Positions 42,326 through 50,085 of a DNA stretch of 64,000 bases are shown here, one piece after another. The position numbers and the translations under genes are program-made. Below the pieces are notes generated by a model that was not told the origin of the DNA, ran no database searches, and worked only from the letters and a program-made list of their open reading frames with translations. This DNA is from Bifidobacterium amazonense (GTDB lineage Bacteria; Actinomycetota; Actinomycetes; Actinomycetales; Bifidobacteriaceae): assembly GCF_018555435.2 (NCBI RefSeq), contig NZ_JAFEJT020000009.1, positions 1 to 64,000 of the forward strand, given 5' to 3'. Each line of letters opens with the position of its first letter. The stretch's first letter is position 1.

Positions 42326-44969
42326 GGTTGAGCTCCTTTGCGGTGCGCTTGTTGGCGGATTGGTTGCGGAGGAATCCGGCGATGAGCCCGCCGAGTCCGC
42401 GGAACGTGTGCCCGTTGCCGATGGTGACAATCGCGTCGACCATGGCCGAGTCGACCATGCCCTGCGTCATCTTGCTCATCGCGCGCGGCGGCATGTTGAG
42501 GATGAACAGCGTGTTGAGGTCGGGCGCGCCGGTCTTCTCGCGCACGTTCGCCTCGCGTCTGATAAGCGTGTTCGCGACGGTGCGCGCGACGAATCCGCGC
42601 GAATCGACCCACGACGAGATCGGATCGTTCACGTCGAACACGGTCGGCCTACCGGGCGCGACGACCTCGTGGCCGAACAGCGCGGCCATTTCCGCGTCGG
42701 TGACGTGTTTGACGTCGCCGGTCAGGTAGTGGCCGAGCGCCGGGTCGGCGGGTGCGGCGTCGATGTCGCCGGCGACCGCGAACGGCGTGGCCAGAGGCAG
42801 GTGTTCGACGTTGTCGCCCACGGCCAGCGTCCAGATGCCCGATTCGGTCGCCCACCGGCCGGCTTCCGCGTCGAAGTGGCGGAACGTGTACCGGTCGAAG
42901 TCGATGCGCACGGTTCGCGTCTCATGCGCGGCGAGCTCGATTTTGACGAATCCTTTGAGTTCGCGCACGGGACGCAGCACGCCGGCGTTCGTCGCGTTCG
43001 TGTCGGTCGTCGCGGTCACGTCCGCAACAGCCGCACCGGCCTCTGCCTCTCCAGTCGCACCGGCAACGGTCGAAGCAGCAGGACCGCCCGCGACCGCCCG
43101 CGACCGCCCGCTCACGTACAGCTGCGCGACGGTCGCACCGGCCACGTCGGAGTCGTTCGTCACGGTGAACTCGACGCCCGTTTCGTCGGCGGTCAGATCG
43201 GAGTACGTGAACGTCGCGTATGACAGGCCGTAGCCGAACGGGAAGCGCACGGGAACCTGCGCGGTCTCGTAGTAGCGGTAGCCGACGAACGGGCCTTCGC
43301 GGTAGATCGCGTCGCGTCCGATGGCCGGATACCAGCCGGCGGACGGGCAGTCGTCGTAGCGCATGGGCCAGGTTTCGGCCAAGTGCCCGGACGGGTTGAT
43401 TTCGCCGGTGAGCGCCCGCACGGTCGCGGATGCGCCGGCCTGGCCGGACAGGCCGACGTACAGGATCGCGGACACGTCGTCGAACCACGGCAGTTCGACG
43501 GGCGAGCCGGCGACGAGCACGACCACCAGCGGCTTGCCGGCGGCGGTCGTCCGCGTGGCTGCGGCGAGCGCGGCGACGAGTTCGTTCTGCGCGGCCGGAA
43601 GGGCCATCGTGGACCGGTCGAGTCCTTCGGATTCGCTGCGTTCGTCGAGTCCGACGACGGCGAGGATCGCGTCGACGTCGTCGCGTCCGGCGAGCGCGAC
43701 CGCGTCTTCGACGAGCGCACGGTCGGCCTTGCCCTGCCGGTCGTAGCCTTGCGCGTAGCCGGCGACGGTGACGCCGGTGCGGTCGGCGGCGTGCGCGAGT
43801 TCGTCGAGGATGTTCTCGTCGCGCGTGGCGTTGACCTTGGACGAGCCGGAGCCTTGGAATCGCGGGGTTTTCGCCATGTCGCCGATGACGGCGACGCGCG
43901 TGCCCGGCGTGAACGGGAGCGCGGACGTGGCGGACGGCTTGGTTTCGGACGTGCCGGACGTGCCGGACGCGTCGGACGCATCGGGCGCGTCAACACCGGC
44001 GCCGACCGCCGCGTTCTTGAGCAGCACGGCCGATTCTTCGGCGACGCGGCGCGCGACCGCGTGATGCGCGGCGGCGATGTCGTCGGCGAGCAGGTCGTCG
44101 CGTCCGACGCCGGTCAGTCGCGTAGCGGCGGCGACCTTGGCGACTTCTGCCGCACGCTTGTTGAGGTCCGCTTCGGCGAGCGTGCCGGCGGCGACCGCGC
44201 CGGTCAGCTCGCGCACGGACGTGAATCCGGGCGAGGGCATTTCGAGCGAGCCGCCGGCCTTGACGGCCGCGACGGCCGAGTTGGAGCCGCCCCAGTCGGA
44301 GACGACCATGCCGTCGAAGCCCCATTCGTCGCGCAGGATGTCCTGCAGCAGGTGCTTGTTTTCGTGCGCGTACACGCCGTTGATCTCGTTGTACGAGGTC
44401 ATGATGGTGAGCGGCGCGGCTTCGCGCACGGCGATTTCGAATCCGGTGAGGTAGATCTCGCGCATGGTGCGCTCGTCGATGACGGAGTTGGACGCCTGCC
44501 GGCGCAGCTCCTGGCTGTTGACGGCGAAGTGCTTGGGGCAGGCGGCCACGCCGTTGGACTGGATGCCGCGGATGAGGCCGGCGGCCATGCGCCCAGCGAC
44601 GATCGGGTCCTCGGAATAGTACTCGAAGTTGCGTCCGCACAGCGGGTTGCGTTTGATGTTGAGGCCCGGTCCGAGCAGCACGTTGACGTCGAGGTCGTGC
44701 GCTTCGCGGCCGAGCGCCTCGCCCATCCGCTCGGCGAGCTCCGGATTCCACGAGTTGGCGACCGTGCCGGCCGTGGGGAAGCAGGTGGCTGGCTTGGACG
44801 CGCCCAGGCCGAGGTGGTCGCCCGCGCCGAGCTGGCGGCGCACGCCGTGGGGGCCGTCGCTCATCACGAAGCTGGGGATGCCGGCGCGCTCGTTGCCGCG
44901 CGAGTCCCATTCGGAGCCACCGGACAGCATCGCCGCCTTCTCAGCCACCGAAAGCTCTTCGAGTTCCAT
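42318..44969 (-). CDS. GH3 beta-glucosidase/beta-xylosidase-type glycosidase
   Basis: An 883-residue cytoplasmic enzyme with canonical GH3 order: catalytic barrel (1-300) with KHFAVNSQE (about 146-154) and nucleophile D225 in GFDGMVVSDWGG, then the alpha/beta sandwich (about 370-600), a fibronectin III-like domain (about 640-760, VRFPFGYGLSYATFTYSDL precedes it), and a C-terminal extension of about 120 residues. A low-complexity Ala/Thr/Val stretch interrupts the FnIII part (about 660-690). Start MELEELSV at 44969 follows AAGGGAG. Such enzymes act on gentiobiose, cellobiose, sophorose or plant glucosides; substrate not readable. Confidence 0.93.
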   Translation of the reverse strand: MELEELSVAEKAAMLSGGSEWDSRGNERAGIPSFVMSDGPHGVRRQLGAGDHLGLGASKPATCFPTAGTVANSWNPELAERMGEALGREAHDLDVNVLLGPGLNIKRNPLCGRNFEYYSEDPIVAGRMAAGLIRGIQSNGVAACPKHFAVNSQELRRQASNSVIDERTMREIYLTGFEIAVREAAPLTIMTSYNEINGVYAHENKHLLQDILRDEWGFDGMVVSDWGGSNSAVAAVKAGGSLEMPSPGFTSVRELTGAVAAGTLAEADLNKRAAEVAKVAAATRLTGVGRDDLLADDIAAAHHAVARRVAEESAVLLKNAAVGAGVDAPDASDASGTSGTSETKPSATSALPFTPGTRVAVIGDMAKTPRFQGSGSSKVNATRDENILDELAHAADRTGVTVAGYAQGYDRQGKADRALVEDAVALAGRDDVDAILAVVGLDERSESEGLDRSTMALPAAQNELVAALAAATRTTAAGKPLVVVLVAGSPVELPWFDDVSAILYVGLSGQAGASATVRALTGEINPSGHLAETWPMRYDDCPSAGWYPAIGRDAIYREGPFVGYRYYETAQVPVRFPFGYGLSYATFTYSDLTADETGVEFTVTNDSDVAGATVAQLYVSGRSRAVAGGPAASTVAGATGEAEAGAAVADVTATTDTNATNAGVLRPVRELKGFVKIELAAHETRTVRIDFDRYTFRHFDAEAGRWATESGIWTLAVGDNVEHLPLATPFAVAGDIDAAPADPALGHYLTGDVKHVTDAEMAALFGHEVVAPGRPTVFDVNDPISSWVDSRGFVARTVANTLIRREANVREKTGAPDLNTLFILNMPPRAMSKMTQGMVDSAMVDAIVTIGNGHTFRGLGGLIAGFLRNQSANKRTAKELNHD

Positions 44970-45324
44970 ATCGCTCTCCCTTGTACTGATGCATGACCGT
45001 CCGCGAACCTGCCGTGTCACGTCGCGCCGTGCCGCGGAAACCGCGTCTGCGCGGCGTCCGGCGGGGACCGGCGCGACGATCCGCGAACGCGCGGTTCATC
45101 GCTAGTTTGATTGAATCAGGTTTCTCCGGCCCACGTCGCCCGGATTACACAACCTGTCGTTTCGCGCGCACGATCGGTCGGTCCATGCAGCCGATGCCGA
45201 TGGTCGCCACTGAGTCCCGATGGCGGAGAACGGGCTCAGTTACGGACGCGCAACCGGGGATGAAAGAGACGTAACCGTACCGTCTCCGGTGCGACTCGAT
45301 GTCCCGCGCGTTACGAGTAACGGC
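44970..45324. other. Gene-free region upstream of the GH3 gene
   Basis: 355 bases with no supported gene. It holds the GH3 promoter region, an 11-base palindrome TGATTGAATCA at 45108-45118, and a hairpin repeat (45202-45247, separate entry) downstream of the AAA gene. Confidence 0.45.
45202..45247. repeat. AACTGAGT-type palindromic hairpin (copy 2)
   Basis: GTCGCCACTGAGTCCC and GGGCTCAGTTACGGAC form imperfect arms. It shares the CACTGAGT/CTCAGTTACGG core with the hairpins at 18057 and 46651. It lies after the stop of the minus-strand AAA gene. Confidence 0.5.
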
Positions 45325-46482
45325 TCACTGCAGCAGATATGTCTTCGCCGAGACGAACGACGCGACCTTGTTGGAAAAATCGACGCTTCCCCGGTAGACC
45401 ACGCTGCGACGCTCCGGCGGCACCCCCAGCTCCTCGCCGACGGACACCAGATGCTTACAGAAGTCGTCCCGGGCGGTTTGGCCGGATTTGATTTCGATGA
45501 GCTGCGGCCGTTCGATGTCGGTCAAATCCACAAGGTCGACCTCCACGCCGTTGGTATCCCGGTAGAAGCACAGTTCCGGCTCCTCGTCCCGGTTCAGATG
45601 CCTTTTCAGCGTTTCCTCGATGATGAGATTCTCGAATACCTCGCCGCGCTTATCGTGCGACGCCAGCTGTTCGGCACTCGTAATACCCAACAGGTACGTC
45701 AGCAGCCCCGTATCGTGGAAGTACAGTTTCGGCGTTTTGGTCAGACGCTTGCGCACATTGGAGGCATACGGGGCAAGCGTGAAAATGATGTAGCTGGAAG
45801 TCAGGATGGACAGCCATTCCTTCGCCGTTTTGCTGCTGATATTGGCCTCCGCGGCGAGCTTGCTGATATTGACGAGCTGCCCGGCGCTTTGCGCACACAG
45901 ACGCAGGAACACTCGGAACGACTGCACATTGCGCACATCGAGCACCTCGGCTACGTCGCGCTGAATATACGTGGTGACGTAGCTGCGGAAATACGTCGAT
46001 TCGGGAACATCCACCTCGTACAGGTGCGGATATCCGCCTTTGAACATGAACCCGTCAGGAGTGAGTTCCGGCTTGGCCTTGATGGCTTCGCCATAACTCA
46101 ACGGCAGCAGCTGCAGAATGCCGACACGGCCGGCCAGCGATTCATCCACGCGCTTGAGCAGCAGGAAGTTCTGGGAACCGGAGATCAGGTACTGCCCCAT
46201 CTCATGACGCTCATCCGCCGCCGCCTGGATTTCGGGGAACAGATCGGGGGCATATTGCGCTTCGTCGATGAACAGACGAGCCGGACGCTCGTTGACGAAG
46301 CCCACGGGATCGGTCTGGGCGGCGGTGCGGAGATTGCGGGTCTCCAGATTGAGATACGCGTAGTCCGGGAACGCATGCCGCAACAGTGTGGATTTGCCGC
46401 TTTGCCGCGGTCCCATAACCGAGACCACCGGGAACCACGTGGCCATTTTCTGGGCTCGGTCAGTAAGCAGCCGCGGAATCAT
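45325..46482 (-). CDS. AAA+ ATPase with DUF4143 C-terminal domain
   Basis: A 385-residue protein of the widespread, poorly understood AAA_14/DUF4143 family. Walker A VMGPRQSGKST (about 21-31), Walker B RLFIDEAQYAPDL, sensor LISGSQNFLLL, and in the C-terminal half the DUF4143 features: SKTAKEWLSILTSSYIIFTLAPYASNVRKRLTKTPKLYFHDTGLLTYLLG, then a nuclease-like ending (CFYRDTNGVEVDLV, LIEIKSG). The start MIPRLLTD follows GGGGGA; an ATG four codons upstream lacks spacing. Often a selfish or transferred accessory gene; AT content is higher than neighbours. Function unknown. Confidence 0.88.
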   Translation of the reverse strand: MIPRLLTDRAQKMATWFPVVSVMGPRQSGKSTLLRHAFPDYAYLNLETRNLRTAAQTDPVGFVNERPARLFIDEAQYAPDLFPEIQAAADERHEMGQYLISGSQNFLLLKRVDESLAGRVGILQLLPLSYGEAIKAKPELTPDGFMFKGGYPHLYEVDVPESTYFRSYVTTYIQRDVAEVLDVRNVQSFRVFLRLCAQSAGQLVNISKLAAEANISSKTAKEWLSILTSSYIIFTLAPYASNVRKRLTKTPKLYFHDTGLLTYLLGITSAEQLASHDKRGEVFENLIIEETLKRHLNRDEEPELCFYRDTNGVEVDLVDLTDIERPQLIEIKSGQTARDDFCKHLVSVGEELGVPPERRSVVYRGSVDFSNKVASFVSAKTYLLQ

Positions 46483-46511
46483 TCCATCCCCCATCGTACA
46501 TAAGAGCGGAT

Positions 46512-46598
46512 ATGCAAATCTGGAAGTAGAACTTATGATAATCAGGAAGTAGGAGTCATGCAAATATGGAAGTAGAACCTATGACAATCAGGAAGTAG
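46512..46598. repeat. Two tandem 41-base units upstream of the AAA gene
   Basis: Units 46512-46552 and 46558-46598 (ATGCAAAT.TGGAAGTAGAAC ... ATCAGGAAGTAG) match at all but three positions and contain four GGAAGTAG sub-repeats in total. They are AT-rich and lie right upstream of the DUF4143 gene start. Confidence 0.8.
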
Positions 46599-46650
46599 CA
46601 ATGCTGTCCATGCTCGGAAACCGTTGGCATGGAATGCCGATGGCCGCAAC

Positions 46651-46698
46651 CGGCCGCAACTGAGTCCATGTGACACATACGGGACTCAGCTACGGCCG
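46651..46698. repeat. AACTGAGT-type palindromic hairpin (copy 3)
   Basis: CGGCCGCAACTGAGTCC (46651-46667) pairs with GGACTCAGCTACGGCCG (46682-46698) with two mismatches. Same family as 18057 and 45202. Confidence 0.7.
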
Positions 46699-46712
46699 AA
46701 CCAAGAACAGAA

Positions 46713-46762
46713 AAGGCCGTAAGCCCGCCGGCATCGGGTGGATGCGGCGGACTTACGGCCTT
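46713..46762 (-). terminator. Terminator of the membrane GH3 gene
   Basis: AAGGCCGTAAGCCCGCCG (46713-46730) and its complement at 46745-46762 pair over 18 bases with one mismatch. On the minus strand TTTTCTGTTC follows. Confidence 0.85.
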
Positions 46763-46844
46763 CGGGAGGGAGAGGAGGCGGGAATCTATGCCCCCTATGC
46801 CCCTATGGGCATGGGCGGAGCATCAGCCCCGGCTCAGCCCTGGC

Positions 46845-49748
46845 TCAGTCGGTGACCGCGGCGGGGGCCGTGGCTGCGGCCTTGCGGCGCTTGACGAAGC
46901 GCACGATGGCGAGCGCCTCGAGTCCGGCCAGGGCCACGCCAAGCACCACGTCGGCCACGATCATCGCGATCCGCCAGGCGGGCGTCGGGTCGGCCGGCTC
47001 GCCGTCCGAGTACCGCCAGCTGTTGACGGCCGTGTACAGGATGTTGTGCGCGGCGCGACGCATGGCGATCACCGAGGTGGCGGAATGGTCGGTCACATGG
47101 TTGGTGGTTTCGGTGGAGGCGAGCATGATGTCGGTGTAGCCGCGGATCGCCTGGTCGGCGGTCTGGTAGCCGTAGTTCGTGCCGGAGAAGTAGTCGGTCT
47201 CCACCATGCCCTTGAAGCCCCATTCGTCGCGCAGGACGGTCTTGTTGAGGCCGACGTGGGCGCTGGCGTACGTGTTGCCGATGTAGTTGAACGCGCCCAT
47301 GATGGCCTGCGGCTTGCCCGCACCGGACTTGACGACCTCCTCGAACGGGCGCAGGTAGATCTCGCGGATCGCCTGCTCGTTGGACCACGTGCACAGCTGG
47401 CCGTTGCGCTCGGTCTCCTGCTCGTTCAAGGCGAAGTGCTTGGTGAACGCGTACACGCCACGGTCCGCTGCGCCGAGCACCTGTTCGGTGGCGAGGCCCG
47501 CGGTCAGCACCGGGTCTTCGGAGAAGTATTCGAAGTTGCGGCCGCCGAACGCGCTGCGGTGATTGTTAATGGAGGGCGCGTACCAGCCGGACACCTGCAT
47601 CTCATGCGCCATGTCGCCGATGGTCTCGCCGTACTGGCGGGCGAGGTCCTTGTTCCACGAGCAGGCGAGCGCGATGTTCGCCGGCAGGCCGATGGAGCTG
47701 ACGCCGGTGAAGTTGTCCTTGAGCGCGGCCGGGCCGTCCACGTCCGAGAGGCGGATCTTGCCGATGGACTTGATGGCCGCGTTCTGGTAGCCGCCGTTGG
47801 CGATCACGTTGTCCATCTCGTCGAAGGTGAGCTGGTCGAGCAGCTGGTCCCACTTGGCGTCGTCGTAGTCCGCGCCGCGCAGGTCGATCAGCCGCAGGCC
47901 GTTCTTCGCGCCGGTGGTCGGCATTTCGTCATCGGCATTGTCGAACTTGGTCGGATCGTAGTTGCCGTTGTTGTAGAACGTGGCCTTCACGTCGTACGGC
48001 ATCGAGTAGTCGGTCGGCGCGGCGGTGGCCTCGTCGTAGTTGGCGAAGTGGTTGGCGCGGGACAGGTAGGTCACGTCGCCCTCCGCATCGTCGAACACGT
48101 TGGTCGCGACGGTCTGGTCGCCGTTGTGCGTGTTGTCGTCGCTGTCGTACGTGATGGTCGTCGGCACGTTGACGGTGGCCGAGTCGATCTCGTCGTGCGA
48201 GTTCTCGTTGATGGAGATGCGGTAGTCGCCGCGTTCGAGCACGTACGCCTTCGCGTGCTGGTAGTCGTAGGATGCCATGTCGTCATCGTCGAATTCGATC
48301 GACACGGTCTGCGATGCGCCCGGCGCGAGTTCGTCGGTCTTCTCGTAGGCGACGAGGTTCGCGGCGGACTTTTCGATGCCGCCGTTGGTGTACGGCGGGT
48401 TGTAGTAGACCTCGACGACGTCCTTGCCGGCGGTGTCGCCAGTGTTGGTGACGGTCACGTCGAAGCTCACCTTGCCGTCCGCATACGTCACGTCGCCCAT
48501 CTGCTGATCGAACGTGGTGTACGAAAGTCCGTAGCCGAACGGGTATCGCACGGTGTCGTCGTAGTCGATGAGCCCCTCGTCGGCCGCGGTCTCGTAGAAG
48601 CGGTAGCCGACGTAGATGCCTTCGACGTAGTTCACGAACTTCGGCGAGCGCACGCCGCGCGCGGATTCGATTTCGAACTCCTGCACGTTGTCGTACTGGA
48701 AGGCGCCGAAGTTGTTCCAGTTCGGCGACTGGGTCAGGTCGTCGACGAACGTGTCGGCGGTGCGGCCGGACGGGTTGACCTTACCGGTCAGCACCTCGCC
48801 GAGCGCCTCGAAGCCGGCCTGGCCGGGGTGCGGGGCCCACAGCACGCTCTTGATCTGCGGGTAGTCGTTGAGGAAGCCGAATTCGAACGCGTTGGCGCCG
48901 TTGTAGACGAGCACGACGTTGTCGAAGTTGGAGGTCACGAGGTCGATCATGTCTTTTTCGGACTGGGACAGCTCGAGATAGTGCGCGCCTTCGGGGAAGT
49001 CCTTGTAGTCGCTGGAGTTGTCGTTGTAGGTGACGCCGTCCTTGTTCATGTCGGTCGGCAGGTCGAGGCCTTCGCCGCCGACGCGGCCGATGACGACCAT
49101 GGCGGTGTCGGAGAAGCTTTTCGCGTTGTCGATCAGCGTGTCCGTGTAGGTGCTGGCCGGCGGTTCGGGCAGCGTCCAGTCGGCGGAGGTCACGGCGATC
49201 ACGCCGCGTTCGGTGCGGTAGTCGGTGTAGAACTTGGTCAGCTCGTCGTTGGTCTTATAGCCGGCGTCGTGCAGGCCATCGAGCAGCGACGTGGTGTCGT
49301 AGGCGTCGGAGAGCGCGCCGGAGCCGGTGCCGCCGTAGATCGGGTTGGTCGAGGCCCAGCCGAACACGTTGATGTTGCCGGCCGCGAGCGGCAGCATGTT
49401 GCCGTTGTTCTGCAGCAGCGTGATGCCTTCGCGTTCGATGTCGACGGCCAGCTGGTTGGTCTTGTCGATGGTCTCGGCGCTCAATTCGTGCTTGGTGGCG
49501 GTGGCCATCGTGATCATGCTGTTGAGCGGGCCGGTGAGCATCATCGTGACGGATACGATGGCCGCGATGCCGACGACGACCCATGACGTGGAGTGCGTCA
49601 GCTTGCGCACGGCCTGATTGGCGACGGTGTGCTTGTTCACCGCCGCGGTGACGACGATGGCCAGCACCAGGAACGCCGCGATGGCGATCAGCTCGCTCTG
49701 GATGGATTGGATGACGGCGATGACGTCATCCATGTTGATTTCCAGCAT
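46845..49748 (-). CDS. Membrane-anchored GH3 glycosidase with swapped domain order
   Basis: A 967-residue GH3 enzyme in which the usual order is reversed. Two N-terminal membrane helices (about 15-37 and 53-75) are followed by the GH3 C-domain (LQNNGNMLPLAAGNINVFGW ... HPGQAGFEALGEVLTGKVNPSGR), an FnIII-like domain (FDVTVTNTGDTAGKDVVEVYY), and only then the catalytic barrel (RLSDVDGP ... RNFEYFSEDPVL ... KHFALNEQE) with nucleophile D852 in GMVETDYFSG. A C-terminal helix (about 927-950) and RRKAAATAPA end it. The enzyme part would face outside, held at both ends. Start MLEINMDD follows AAGGAGG. This domain-permuted type is known in some Firmicutes and actinobacterial GH3 enzymes. Substrate unknown. 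Confidence 0.9.
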   Translation of the reverse strand: MLEINMDDVIAVIQSIQSELIAIAAFLVLAIVVTAAVNKHTVANQAVRKLTHSTSWVVVGIAAIVSVTMMLTGPLNSMITMATATKHELSAETIDKTNQLAVDIEREGITLLQNNGNMLPLAAGNINVFGWASTNPIYGGTGSGALSDAYDTTSLLDGLHDAGYKTNDELTKFYTDYRTERGVIAVTSADWTLPEPPASTYTDTLIDNAKSFSDTAMVVIGRVGGEGLDLPTDMNKDGVTYNDNSSDYKDFPEGAHYLELSQSEKDMIDLVTSNFDNVVLVYNGANAFEFGFLNDYPQIKSVLWAPHPGQAGFEALGEVLTGKVNPSGRTADTFVDDLTQSPNWNNFGAFQYDNVQEFEIESARGVRSPKFVNYVEGIYVGYRFYETAADEGLIDYDDTVRYPFGYGLSYTTFDQQMGDVTYADGKVSFDVTVTNTGDTAGKDVVEVYYNPPYTNGGIEKSAANLVAYEKTDELAPGASQTVSIEFDDDDMASYDYQHAKAYVLERGDYRISINENSHDEIDSATVNVPTTITYDSDDNTHNGDQTVATNVFDDAEGDVTYLSRANHFANYDEATAAPTDYSMPYDVKATFYNNGNYDPTKFDNADDEMPTTGAKNGLRLIDLRGADYDDAKWDQLLDQLTFDEMDNVIANGGYQNAAIKSIGKIRLSDVDGPAALKDNFTGVSSIGLPANIALACSWNKDLARQYGETIGDMAHEMQVSGWYAPSINNHRSAFGGRNFEYFSEDPVLTAGLATEQVLGAADRGVYAFTKHFALNEQETERNGQLCTWSNEQAIREIYLRPFEEVVKSGAGKPQAIMGAFNYIGNTYASAHVGLNKTVLRDEWGFKGMVETDYFSGTNYGYQTADQAIRGYTDIMLASTETTNHVTDHSATSVIAMRRAAHNILYTAVNSWRYSDGEPADPTPAWRIAMIVADVVLGVALAGLEALAIVRFVKRRKAAATAPAAVTD

Positions 49749-50085
49749 GGTTACTCTCCTCCTTGATTCAACTGTCGTTGCGTCCATGTCCGGCCCGATC
49801 TCGTCATCGGTCCACCGCCGTTCCCGCCGCACTGCCCTTGCGTCGTGGATCGGCGGGATGCTTCCGCTGCACGTCACCCTCTTCGGATCCGTGCGCCGGG
49901 AGCGTCCTCATGTCGATGGTTCAAGGGTCGCAGATTCGCCGCGGCCGCGCGTCTCTCTTCACCCATCCTGTCATTTCGCGCGCATAATCTGCAACGCCGG
50001 TGCACGCGCGCCCCGATTCCGGCCGCTTGTCGCCGGCGCGCGCCACGCCTGTCGTTCGAACGCATGTTTGGCTAGGATGGGAGCC
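49749..50085. other. 337-base divergent promoter region
   Basis: No gene is seen between the membrane GH3 (minus) and the protein kinase (plus). A TAGGAT hexamer (50073-50078) lies seven bases before the kinase ATG and may be its -10 box; no notable repeat is visible. Confidence 0.4.

Noticed and set aside
46788..49586. A 932-codon open frame opposite the membrane GH3 gene
   Set aside because: Antisense shadow with Val/Gly/Arg-rich composition and no motif.
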